64,000 bases of DNA, taken from Sphingobacterium tabacisoli. GTDB lineage: Bacteria > Bacteroidota > Bacteroidia > Sphingobacteriales > Sphingobacteriaceae. The stretch covers positions 248,001 through 312,000 of the forward strand of contig NZ_JAEQMU010000001.1 in NCBI RefSeq assembly GCF_017908035.1, given 5' to 3'. This document shows, piece by piece, positions 32,757 through 41,714 of this stretch; position 1 is the stretch's first letter; every line of letters starts with the position of its first letter. Under the pieces are notes generated by a model. The model was not told the origin of the DNA, made no database searches, and was given only the letters and a program-made list of their open reading frames with translations. The position numbers and the translations under genes are program-made.

Positions 32757-35036
32757 ATGATTTACAGTACGGGAGGAAAGAAGAGAACATTAAAGACCGA
32801 GTTCGTATCGGCAGAGTTGGTGATTGTAGGAGGAGGTTTGGCAGGTGTCTGTGCCGCCATAACCGCTGCTAGGCAAGATATGAAGGTCGTATTGATACAA
32901 GACCGCTCGGTTTTGGGAGGAAATGCGTCCAGTGAGGTGCGTCTCTGGATATTGGGAGCAACCTCTCATATGGGAAATAACAATCGATGGAGTCGCGAAG
33001 GAGGTGTGATCGATGAACTATTGGTGGAGAATATGTACCGTAATCCAGAAGGGAATGCGGTCATATTGGATATGATTATGCTGGATAAGGTAAAACAAGA
33101 AAAAAATATAACATTATTGCTTAATACAGCGGTATATGAGATAGCAAAGGAAGGAGAGCATTTAATTAAGGAAGTATATGCCTACTGCAGTCAAAATTCT
33201 ACCCAATATCAGGTCAAGTCACCACTTTTTTGTGACGCGTCGGGGGATGGTGTCTTAGGCTTTTTGTCCGGAGCCGCGTTCCGTATGGGAGCTGAAAGTA
33301 AAGAAGAATTTGACGAATTGATGGCTCCGGATACTGCCTATGGTGAGCTGTTGGGGCATACCTTGTATTTTTATACTAAGGATACCGGAAGTCCGGTCTC
33401 ATTTATACCTCCTGCATTTGCTATAGATGTCACGAAGGAAGTGCCACGTTTTAAAAACTTCAATGCCAAGGAGCATGGTTGTAAATTGTGGTGGGTAGAA
33501 TATGGTGGCCGTTTGGATACTGTACATGATACGGAGGAAATTAAGTGGGAATTATGGAAAGTGATCTATGGCGTGTGGGATTATATCAAAAATTCGGGAA
33601 ATTTTCCAGAAGCGGATACATTGACATTAGAGTGGGTCGGAATGATCCCCGGAAAAAGAGAGAGCAGAAGATTTGAAGGAGACTATATAATGTCTCAAAA
33701 AGACCTAGTCGAACAGCGTACACATGGGGATGCGGTTGCGTTTGGGGGGTGGTCTATTGATTTGCATCCAGCAGATGGGGTTTTTAGCGAAAAACAGCCC
33801 TGCAATCAATGGCATAGCAAAGGGTTGTTTCAGATTCCCTATCGAAGCCTGTACAGCAAGAATATCCATAATCTGTTTTTAGCGGGTCGAATCATTAGTG
33901 TGAGCCATGTCGCATTTGGTGCTACTAGGGTGATGGCTACCTGCGCGTATGTCGCTCAAGCTACTGCTGTGGCCGCTGCCTTATGTCACCAATATGGTGT
34001 AAATCCACGCGCTCTGAATGAAGAAGGAAAGATGGACATACTGCAGCGGACTCTAATGAAAACAGGACAACATATTCCTGGTCTCTGTTTACAGGATCGG
34101 ACCGATCTTATGCAACAGGCTCATATTTCGGCATCCAGTACGCTGTACTTTTATGGTTTTGATTCGGAGGGTTTATTATGGAAGAATATAACGACTTCTG
34201 TGGCACAAATGATTCCTGTTATGAAAGGACAGTTGCCTGTGTTTAATATTCAGGTGGAGGCTGTAGAAAATACGGTGCTACAAGTTCATATCGCCACCAG
34301 TCTACGGTTGGGCAATTTTACACCAGAAATTATCCTGGGACGTAAGGAAATACAACTGACAACCGGAAAGCATGACTTATCATTAGATTTTGAGTTGGAT
34401 ATAGACAATGAACAGTACATATTCTTGACCTTTTTGAGTAATGAGAATATCCGATTGCCCTATAGTCAGCAACGGATTACCGGGATGCTTTCAGTATTCA
34501 ACGGTAAGAATAAAGCGGTATCCAATAACGGAAAACAAGTTGCCGTAGCGGGGTCAGGAGTAGATTCTTTTGAATTCTGGACTCCTCAGCGTAGACCCGA
34601 AGGACATAACCTTGTGCTGCAATTGTCCAATCCCTTAAATTGCTTTAGTATCGATAATATTCGTAACGGAATAGAAAGACCGACGACACAACCTAATGCT
34701 TGGGTAGCGGATCCGAGTGATGTCGAACCGAAGGTTAAAATTCGCTGGGACGAGAGACAGGTTATCCAACAGATCGACATCTGTTTTGATACGGATTTTG
34801 ATCATGCTATGGAGTCAGTCTTGATGACGCACCCGGAGCGAAGGATGCCTTTTTGTATCAAACGATTCCGTATTGAGGATGACCAAGGAAATGTAATCTA
34901 TAAAGAAGAAGAGAATTATAGAACCAGAAGAGTTATACAGTTGGAATATCCATGCGAAACCCATAGTCTGACGTTATTTGTTGATCATCCATCTGCGGAC
35001 GTTCCGGCATCGCTGTTTGCTATACGTTGTTACTGA
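32757..35036 (+). CDS. FAD-dependent oxidoreductase with C-terminal beta domain
   Basis: A 759-residue protein with no signal peptide, so apparently cytosolic. The FAD-binding motif VIVGGGLAGVCAA is at 22-34, followed by RSVLGGNASSEVRLW (48-62), the FAD_oxidored pattern. The second FAD segment, NLFLAGRIISVSHVAFGATR, is near 372-391. Residues about 480-759 are beta-rich and resemble a discoidin-like appendage. Such proteins occur in many Bacteroidota glycan loci without a settled function; oxidation of a sugar or sugar acid is plausible. It sits between the esterases and the symporter and is read with them. The lack of a leader, although its neighbours upstream are exported, suggests it acts on the transported product. 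Confidence 0.78.
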   Translation: MIYSTGGKKRTLKTEFVSAELVIVGGGLAGVCAAITAARQDMKVVLIQDRSVLGGNASSEVRLWILGATSHMGNNNRWSREGGVIDELLVENMYRNPEGNAVILDMIMLDKVKQEKNITLLLNTAVYEIAKEGEHLIKEVYAYCSQNSTQYQVKSPLFCDASGDGVLGFLSGAAFRMGAESKEEFDELMAPDTAYGELLGHTLYFYTKDTGSPVSFIPPAFAIDVTKEVPRFKNFNAKEHGCKLWWVEYGGRLDTVHDTEEIKWELWKVIYGVWDYIKNSGNFPEADTLTLEWVGMIPGKRESRRFEGDYIMSQKDLVEQRTHGDAVAFGGWSIDLHPADGVFSEKQPCNQWHSKGLFQIPYRSLYSKNIHNLFLAGRIISVSHVAFGATRVMATCAYVAQATAVAAALCHQYGVNPRALNEEGKMDILQRTLMKTGQHIPGLCLQDRTDLMQQAHISASSTLYFYGFDSEGLLWKNITTSVAQMIPVMKGQLPVFNIQVEAVENTVLQVHIATSLRLGNFTPEIILGRKEIQLTTGKHDLSLDFELDIDNEQYIFLTFLSNENIRLPYSQQRITGMLSVFNGKNKAVSNNGKQVAVAGSGVDSFEFWTPQRRPEGHNLVLQLSNPLNCFSIDNIRNGIERPTTQPNAWVADPSDVEPKVKIRWDERQVIQQIDICFDTDFDHAMESVLMTHPERRMPFCIKRFRIEDDQGNVIYKEEENYRTRRVIQLEYPCETHSLTLFVDHPSADVPASLFAIRCY

Positions 35037-35088
35037 TGAAGGTTTATACTTGTTTAAATTCGTAATTTGATCTTTAATATTTTTAAGT

Positions 35089-36762
35089 ATGATAGATACG
35101 CTCGTGATAGCCGTTTTTTCGGTGTTTATTTTGTTGGTGGGAATAAGTTTTTCTAAGACGGGAAGGAATTTGAAATCATTCTTTGCAGGAGGGGAGTCGG
35201 TGCCCTGGTTTATTGGTGGACTGTCCCTATTTATGAGTTTTTTTTCGGCGGGAACATTTGTTGCCTGGGGTTCGATTGCTTATAGTCATGGCTGGGTAGC
35301 CATCACGATACAGTGGACCATGTGTATCGGTGGATTATTTACAGGGTTGTATTTAGCTCCTAAATGGAAGGCCACCGGTAATCTGACTGCCGCTGAGTTT
35401 ATTCGGGAACGACTAGGTGTGCTGGTCCAGAAATTCTATATCTACGTATTTATGCTTGTTTCAGTACTGATAAAAGGTTCTGTCCTCTATTCCGTTGCCA
35501 AGTTAGTATCTGTGTCATTGGAGTACCCCTTGATGCCTGTTACGATTGTATTGGGGATTCTTATGATCGCCTATACGGCAGTGGGTGGACTATGGGCAGT
35601 TATGGTTACGGATATATTGCAATTTGTTGTATTGACAGCAGCTATATTTATTATTATTCCGCTTGTGTTTAATGAGGTAGGGAGTATACAGTCGTTTGTG
35701 GATAAGGTGCCGGATGACTTTTTTAATTTGGTGAATGGTGAATATACTTGGGGATTTATTTTTGCCTTTGCACTATATCATATCTTTTATATTGGGGGAA
35801 ATTGGACCTTTGTACAGCGCTATACAAGTGTGGATAGCCCCAAGTCAGCGTCAAAAGTAGCTTATATATTCGCTGCGCTCTATATTATCAGTCCTATTCT
35901 ATGGATGATTCCACCGATGTTATATAGGTCTATCAACCCGACACTCACAGGGATAGAAGTAGAGAGTGCTTACATCATGGTATGTAAGCACGTGTTGCCA
36001 GCGGGCTTATTGGGGCTAATGTTGACAGGAATGTATTTCTCTACATCGGCCTCGGCCAATACGGCTCTTAACGTAGTCTCGGCAGTGTTTACCAATGATA
36101 TTTATAAAGGATCACTAAATCCCAATGCCTCCGATAAAAAGCTTATGCGTGTGGCAAGAGGATCGTCTTGGTTTTTTGGTTTTTTTATGATCGCTATAGC
36201 GTTGATTGTACCGATGATTGGAGGAATCGTTGAATTCACTTTGAGTGTTGGTGCGATTACAGGTGGCCCCTTGTTGGCTCCCCCTATCTGGGCTCTGTTT
36301 TCCAAACGGCTCACAGGCAAAGCGACCTTGTATATAACCGCTGTCAGTCTCGGGGTCAATCTATTATTCAAAATAATAACCCCTGCGATGATCGATTTTA
36401 AGCTAAGTAGGGCGAATGAAATGTTATTGGGAGTGGTGTTGCCTTTTATCCTATTACTATGTTATGAATTGTATGCCTGCTATAGGGGGAAAATAAGCCA
36501 AGAGTATGTGTATTTGCAGGAACAAAAGGCTTTGAAAAAACTTGAGGTGCAGTCTATGGATCAAGAGGAGGTGCTAGCGCTGAAGAAACAAAATAAATTT
36601 GGACTTAAGATGATTGCTTTTTCATTAGCTTTTATAGCATTGCTACTTTATGGTCTGTGTTTTGTTTCTACAAAAGATATGGCGCTTGTTGGTAGTATCG
36701 CTACAGTAGTTCTCTTTTCGGCAATTATACCATGGCGAGCGTCTAGAAAAGTTGCTGTTTAA
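35089..36762 (+). CDS. Sodium/solute symporter (SSS family)
   Basis: Inner-membrane sodium-coupled importer of 557 residues with about 13-14 hydrophobic segments. Family landmarks are KSFFAGGESVPWFIGGLSLF near 30-49, the TM3 region LTAAEFIRERLG, VGGLWAVMVTDILQF near 165-179, and the core sodium-site helix around MLTGMYFSTSASANTALNVV near 304-323. Position just before galT and galK, after periplasmic enzymes, indicates that it carries the released monosaccharide (probably galactose) or a small oligosaccharide into the cytosol. Confidence 0.9.
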   Translation: MIDTLVIAVFSVFILLVGISFSKTGRNLKSFFAGGESVPWFIGGLSLFMSFFSAGTFVAWGSIAYSHGWVAITIQWTMCIGGLFTGLYLAPKWKATGNLTAAEFIRERLGVLVQKFYIYVFMLVSVLIKGSVLYSVAKLVSVSLEYPLMPVTIVLGILMIAYTAVGGLWAVMVTDILQFVVLTAAIFIIIPLVFNEVGSIQSFVDKVPDDFFNLVNGEYTWGFIFAFALYHIFYIGGNWTFVQRYTSVDSPKSASKVAYIFAALYIISPILWMIPPMLYRSINPTLTGIEVESAYIMVCKHVLPAGLLGLMLTGMYFSTSASANTALNVVSAVFTNDIYKGSLNPNASDKKLMRVARGSSWFFGFFMIAIALIVPMIGGIVEFTLSVGAITGGPLLAPPIWALFSKRLTGKATLYITAVSLGVNLLFKIITPAMIDFKLSRANEMLLGVVLPFILLLCYELYACYRGKISQEYVYLQEQKALKKLEVQSMDQEEVLALKKQNKFGLKMIAFSLAFIALLLYGLCFVSTKDMALVGSIATVVLFSAIIPWRASRKVAV

Positions 36763-36779
36763 CTTTTATAATGTTATAT

Positions 36780-37832
36780 ATGAGTTTTGATTTAAATAAT
36801 GATCCACATATCCGGATAGATATCCTGACTGGCGAGCGGGTTTTGGTATCTCCCCATCGTAGCAAGCGTCCTTGGCAAGGGCAGGTAGAGAAAAGCACAA
36901 CGCGGGAACGGGAGACATATGATGAAGACTGCTATCTCTGTCCTGGCAATAGGAGGGCTGAAGGAGCTATCAATCCTAGTTACAGCGGAAGTTTTGTGTT
37001 TGTAAATGATTTTTCCGCATTATTGGATAGGGATAATTCTTTTTATTTGAATGAAAAGGATCTGTTTATTACTGAGGCGGAGAGAGGCATATGTAAGGTC
37101 ATCAGCTTCAGTCCCCGTCATGATCTAACTTTGGCCGAAATGGACTTGGATGCTATAACCCAAGTGGTGAAAACATGGCAGAACGAGTTTGATAACCTGC
37201 GTAAGAATATATGGGTGCAATATATACAAGTTTTTGAGAATAAAGGTGCGATTATGGGGTGTAGTAATCCGCATCCTCATGGTCAAGTCTGGGCGCAACA
37301 GGGAATTCCTTCGGCTATTGTACTTGAAGGCCAACGCCAAATGGATTATTTTAAGAAATACGGACGTACCTTATTGAGAGATTATCTTGATGCCGAGTTG
37401 AAAAAAAAGGAACGTGTACTTATAGAGACCAAATCCTTTGTTTGTTTGGTGCCTTATTGGGCAAAATGGCCCTTTGAAACGATGATAATCAGTAAGAGGG
37501 AACTGCAGACGATTTCGGAGTTTTCTTCGGAAGAATTGTCTGATTTGGCGCTGGTAATTCAGGAGTTGGCTATCCGGTATGATAATCTGTTTGAAACCTC
37601 TTTTCCTTATTCCGCGGGAATGCACCAAGCTCCGGTCAATACGGGAGATCAATCAGGTTGGCACTGGCATATGCATTTTTATCCACCTTTGTTACGCTCC
37701 GCTACGGTCAAGAAATTTATGGTAGGATACGAGATGCTAGCTGATGCACAGCGTGATATAACTCCTGAAAAAGCGGCGGAGATGCTGCAACAACTTTCTG
37801 TAATACATTATAAAAAACAGAGTAATGGATAA
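36780..37832 (+). CDS. galT: Galactose-1-phosphate uridylyltransferase
   Basis: Leloir-pathway enzyme exchanging galactose 1-phosphate and UDP-glucose for UDP-galactose and glucose 1-phosphate. Counting from the upstream ATG at 36771, the active-site motif is NPHPHGQ (166-172) with His170 as the likely uridylylated residue. The zinc pair CYLC is at 54-57, and SPHRSKRPWQGQ (27-38) is the family's N-terminal signature. A second cluster, SGWHWHMHFYPP, lies near the C-terminus. The ATG at 36780 gives the MSFDLN start common to homologues; 36771 is also possible. The gene overlaps galK by eight bases. Confidence 0.95.
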   Translation: MSFDLNNDPHIRIDILTGERVLVSPHRSKRPWQGQVEKSTTRERETYDEDCYLCPGNRRAEGAINPSYSGSFVFVNDFSALLDRDNSFYLNEKDLFITEAERGICKVISFSPRHDLTLAEMDLDAITQVVKTWQNEFDNLRKNIWVQYIQVFENKGAIMGCSNPHPHGQVWAQQGIPSAIVLEGQRQMDYFKKYGRTLLRDYLDAELKKKERVLIETKSFVCLVPYWAKWPFETMIISKRELQTISEFSSEELSDLALVIQELAIRYDNLFETSFPYSAGMHQAPVNTGDQSGWHWHMHFYPPLLRSATVKKFMVGYEMLADAQRDITPEKAAEMLQQLSVIHYKKQSNG

Positions 37833-38976
37833 TATAGCTAATAAAGTCGCAACCATTCATACGCAGAGATTTGATCAAGAACCGGACGTGTTCCGTTCAC
37901 CCGGACGTATAAATATTATTGGCGAACATACGGATTATAATGAAGGATTTGTTCTCCCTGCAGCCATAGATCGATACGTTTATATTGGTATATCCCGACG
38001 AGTGGATAATCTGATAAAACTCTATTCTATAAATTTTGACAAAATAGTCTATAGTACGGTCGAACTGATAGAGATGCAGGAGGAACAGTGGGCTAACTAT
38101 ATCTTGGGAATCTGTAAGTTGCTAGCTCCGACGTATTCACATGGTTTTGAAATGACGGTATATGGGGATGTCCCGATAGGTGCAGGACTGTCTTCTTCGG
38201 CAGCATTGGAATCGGCTGTGGGTTATGCAGTGAATGCCGTATTTGCTTTGGGGTATGACCGAATGCAGTTGGCCCAAATAGGTCAACAATGCGAACACCA
38301 GTTTATCGGTGTTCGATGCGGTATTATGGACCAGTTTGCTTCCTTGCACGGAAGGTTGAATCAGGTTATGAAATTGGACTGCCGGAACTTGGACTATTCC
38401 TATTTTCCGTTAGAACTAGGTGATTATGAATTTGTATTACTGAATACCAATGTGAGTCATTCACTGGCTTCCAGTGCCTACAACGATAGACGCTCACAAT
38501 GTGAAACTGGTGTGGCGCAATTGCAAATGCGATATCCTGAGGTCCATAGTTTGCGCGATGCATCTGTTGAGATGTTGGACCTTGCTATACCTGATCCGAG
38601 TGAGCAAAGTTATATTAAATCCCGATTTGTAATAGAGGAGATCCAGCGTGTATCTAAGGTATGTGATTACCTAAACGAAGGTGCTCTTGATAAGGTAGGT
38701 GAATTGATGTATGCTACACATCGAGGGCTCAAAGAAGCGTATGAGGTAAGCTGTCCGGAGCTTGATTATTTGGTGGATTATATCCGTGAATATCCAGAAG
38801 TTTTAGGAGCTCGTATGATGGGAGGTGGTTTTGGTGGATGTACGCTTAATCTGGTGAAAAAAACATTTGTAGCGGAATTGATCGAACGTGTGAGTAAAGC
38901 GTATGAATCGTTATTTGGTATTGCTCTTGATAGTTATGTTGTCAAGTTGGGCGAAGGAACAGCGCATGTACATTAA
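37825..38976 (+). CDS. galK: Galactokinase
   Basis: GHMP-family kinase phosphorylating D-galactose at O1 with ATP. The galactokinase signature PGRINIIGEHTDYNEGFVLP (26-45) is present. The ATP-binding GHMP loop PIGAGLSSSAALESAVG is near 117-133, the catalytic Asp in GIMDQFAS near 166-173, and the C-terminal motif MMGGGFGGCTLNLV near 332-345. Length 383 is standard. It is the last gene of the 20-kb operon and is followed by a strong terminator. Neither galE nor galM is in the operon, so those must be encoded elsewhere. Confidence 0.96.
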   Translation: MDNIANKVATIHTQRFDQEPDVFRSPGRINIIGEHTDYNEGFVLPAAIDRYVYIGISRRVDNLIKLYSINFDKIVYSTVELIEMQEEQWANYILGICKLLAPTYSHGFEMTVYGDVPIGAGLSSSAALESAVGYAVNAVFALGYDRMQLAQIGQQCEHQFIGVRCGIMDQFASLHGRLNQVMKLDCRNLDYSYFPLELGDYEFVLLNTNVSHSLASSAYNDRRSQCETGVAQLQMRYPEVHSLRDASVEMLDLAIPDPSEQSYIKSRFVIEEIQRVSKVCDYLNEGALDKVGELMYATHRGLKEAYEVSCPELDYLVDYIREYPEVLGARMMGGGFGGCTLNLVKKTFVAELIERVSKAYESLFGIALDSYVVKLGEGTAHVH

Positions 38977-38987
38977 TCAATATTTAG

Positions 38988-39018
38988 ATGCCGTCTTTGA
39001 GAGAAGACGGCATTTTTT
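38988..39018 (+). terminator. Rho-independent terminator of the galactose/SusCD operon
   Basis: ATGCCGTCTT and AAGACGGCAT form a perfect 10-bp stem around TGAGAG, followed by six T. It lies 11 bases after the galK stop codon. No comparable structure was noticed between the SusC gene and this point, supporting one long transcript. Confidence 0.88.
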
Positions 39019-39029
39019 GTAGTCTTATA

Positions 39030-41498
39030 TTATTTCTCTTCAGTCGTTGTCTTATGCAGTACAATCTCTTGCATCGGCATAGCAAATAGGATACTCTGCT
39101 CATCAAACAATCGGGCGATATCAGCAATGACCGCACTTTTGACCTGTACTGTATCTTTAAATGTTTTGACCCAAAAATAGAGCTCTATATGAACGGATTG
39201 TGCAGAGACCTCTCCGAATAGCACCCATGGAGCAGGAACGGGTAGGACTTCACTATGTTTACTGAGTAGATCTGTCAGGATTGCCTTAGTCAAATCTAAA
39301 TCCGTACCATAACGAATCGCAATAGGGAGATGGATCCGCTTTTTGAAACCGCCCATTGTCCAGTTGATCACATGTGAGTTGAGCAGATCGCCATTGGGGA
39401 TGACCAAGTCAGCTCCTTCCGGAATAGCAATGACACTACTTCTGAATCCTATGGATTTCACTCTTCCAGATTGCCCATTGATATCAATCAGATCATCTAC
39501 ATTTACTGGCTTTTCGAAAGCTATAATCAATCCACTTACCAGATTGTTGACCAGAGTCTGTAGACCGAATCCTATACCAAGCCCAAGCGCTCCTATGATC
39601 AGGGTAATTTGTTGCAGAGGGATACCCACTGCGGCAAACGCAAGGAGAAAGCCGAGTACGATAATGATAATACGGATAAGCAGTATCCAACTTCCCAGGT
39701 GAAACTTACGTCCATCTTTTCCTTCCCGACTACCGGACTGGGTATCTGACGCAAAGAAAGAAACAATTTTCGATAAGACAGTGGCGCCAAGCATGATGAG
39801 TATAAAGACCAAAAGAGTATAAAGGGAGAACGAAAATCTACCTAAGGTATGTCGCGCATAGAAAATATCACGGATCGGTTCCGATAGTAACTTAAATTCA
39901 TAAAAATTACGGCCCACTATGACAAACCAACCTAAAATGAGGACCAAGTAAAAGAATGAGGGGGCCCGCTGTCCCACTCGATCATAGTTGATGTAGAATA
40001 GTCTGCGTTCGCGCTTTCGGTACATCGAAGAGGCATAACTTAGTCCTTCATTGACAAGACGCAGTACCCATAGAAAGATGATGGCCGCTATCACATTCAC
40101 GACTCCAGATACCGTTAGAACCTTTGCAATATTAAATCGACCGAACAAATTGAAAAATATAGACAGAAAGGACATGAATGCCATGATCGCGATAGGGTAA
40201 AGTATCCATTTTTCGAGCAGCTCGATATGCTTGCTTTTGTGCAGTAAGGTATAGATTCCTAATAAGAAGCCGGATAGTGATATGAATAAGAGCCCCCATC
40301 TTTCAGGACGTGATGTTTGCAATATCATGTTATCTAGCGCTATGGCTATGTATAGCGTTAATAAGGAGAGCCAGATAGCCATCCAGTAAGGCGAAGTGAA
40401 ACCTTGTAACAGTAGCGTCATCAATATAGCACAGGATAAGAGCATTATTGTTGAAAATAGAAAAGGAGGACTAGGAAATATGAATTGCCCTAAGCTGAGC
40501 CCGATGAGTAAGCCCGAGATAAGAGGTCTACGGAGTATCATACTCTTGGAAATATTAATTTTTCCCTCCTCTTTAACATCTTTGCGCAGAGAGTAGATAT
40601 ATACGGTGACAATACTGATAGCAATCAGTAAGAGAAAAAGTCTACTCCAGTATCCACGGAGATAATAGCTGAATACGAGCTTAGCTTTGACCAAGGAAAA
40701 GCTCAGTATTTCTTTAAATGGCCTATCGAATGCATTCGGTTCCCATAGTTTTGGAAATTCCTGACTCAATGAGCGACCAGCTAGTTGCTGTTGATAGTAT
40801 AGCACTTCTTCTAGGCCTGTTTCTAGATTCAGTAGCTCTAGGTTGACATCATTTTGCAGGAGCTGTATATCATTCATACTCTTGTGGATCTGTTGCGTAA
40901 TAGGTGCAATCTCCAGAGCGAGAACCTTTAATTTATGTACGTATTGTTGTAATTCAGCCGAGTCTCGCGGAAAAATAAAGAGTGCACGCTCATTACTTAA
41001 CGAGTCTATCTGCAGGCGGTAGGTACTGAGGCGGTCTTGGTAGCTGTCGATCTTCCTTTTGTAGGTAGAGGTTTCCGTGTAGAGTGCTTTTAGTATATGT
41101 GAAGTTGTAGTCAGGTTCCGAGAGGTTTGATAGGAACCTTTATTTTCAAATACACCTTCTTTGACGATATAGTGCCATTGGATAACTTGTTGAAGATCCG
41201 TTTTTAATTCAAGCGTGTCAAATCCCTTTTTTAGGAATGAGCGGGCTTGTCTAGAGAGCGCTTTAATCTCCTCCATAACCTGGTTTTGCCGTATAGCGGC
41301 TTTATCATTCTCAAGATCCCTCAGGCTTCGTTGTGCCGATTCGTTGAAAAATACCTCCATACGCGATACAAAGTCACTTTGCGAACTATCTGTATCGTGT
41401 ATAGTCGAGTCTCGCTGTATCTGGGCTCCACGCAACGATAGTACGCACATATAGAAGACTAGAAGAACATAGCAGCGAAGTACCAGCTTTCTTTTCAT
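39030..41498 (-). CDS. MscS-family mechanosensitive ion channel
   Basis: Inner-membrane channel of 822 residues that should open under hypo-osmotic membrane tension. An N-terminal signal-like segment is followed by a long periplasmic part with coiled-coil character (about 30-270). Roughly ten hydrophobic segments follow (about 275-660). The MscS core includes the pore helix LIIGALGLGIGFGLQTLVNN and the beta domain (KPVNVDDLIDINGQSGRVKS, IPNGDLLNSHVINW). The C-terminal cytoplasmic vestibule ends near 815. Its size and periplasmic domain resemble MscK/YbdG-like members. It is monocistronic and convergent with galK. Confidence 0.92.
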   Translation of the reverse strand: MKRKLVLRCYVLLVFYMCVLSLRGAQIQRDSTIHDTDSSQSDFVSRMEVFFNESAQRSLRDLENDKAAIRQNQVMEEIKALSRQARSFLKKGFDTLELKTDLQQVIQWHYIVKEGVFENKGSYQTSRNLTTTSHILKALYTETSTYKRKIDSYQDRLSTYRLQIDSLSNERALFIFPRDSAELQQYVHKLKVLALEIAPITQQIHKSMNDIQLLQNDVNLELLNLETGLEEVLYYQQQLAGRSLSQEFPKLWEPNAFDRPFKEILSFSLVKAKLVFSYYLRGYWSRLFLLLIAISIVTVYIYSLRKDVKEEGKINISKSMILRRPLISGLLIGLSLGQFIFPSPPFLFSTIMLLSCAILMTLLLQGFTSPYWMAIWLSLLTLYIAIALDNMILQTSRPERWGLLFISLSGFLLGIYTLLHKSKHIELLEKWILYPIAIMAFMSFLSIFFNLFGRFNIAKVLTVSGVVNVIAAIIFLWVLRLVNEGLSYASSMYRKRERRLFYINYDRVGQRAPSFFYLVLILGWFVIVGRNFYEFKLLSEPIRDIFYARHTLGRFSFSLYTLLVFILIMLGATVLSKIVSFFASDTQSGSREGKDGRKFHLGSWILLIRIIIIVLGFLLAFAAVGIPLQQITLIIGALGLGIGFGLQTLVNNLVSGLIIAFEKPVNVDDLIDINGQSGRVKSIGFRSSVIAIPEGADLVIPNGDLLNSHVINWTMGGFKKRIHLPIAIRYGTDLDLTKAILTDLLSKHSEVLPVPAPWVLFGEVSAQSVHIELYFWVKTFKDTVQVKSAVIADIARLFDEQSILFAMPMQEIVLHKTTTEEK

Positions 41499-41714
41499 AA
41501 TGATTATCCGTTTGAGTATACCAATTCAGAAAGGGATAAATGAATTGGTATTACTCCATTATTTTATTTTTCAAAGGCGATGATTTTATCCCTGCTTATA
41601 GAAACAATATCATCATGTCTGTTTTTGTTTTTTATAAAATGAATATTTTATAAATCTATTTTTATTTTGATTGCTTTTAGCTATTTTGTTCGACTATAAA
41701 AGCGAGAACTGACC

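Noticed and set aside
18837..38976. Locus for sulfated host glycans
   Set aside because: No sulfatase or formylglycine-type motif (C/S-x-P-x-R) gene was seen; the esterases point to acyl substituents instead.
39343..39702. 119-codon plus-strand open frame inside the mscS-like gene
   Set aside because: It lies antisense to the conserved MscS core and has a shadow-like, Pro/Thr/Ile-rich composition.
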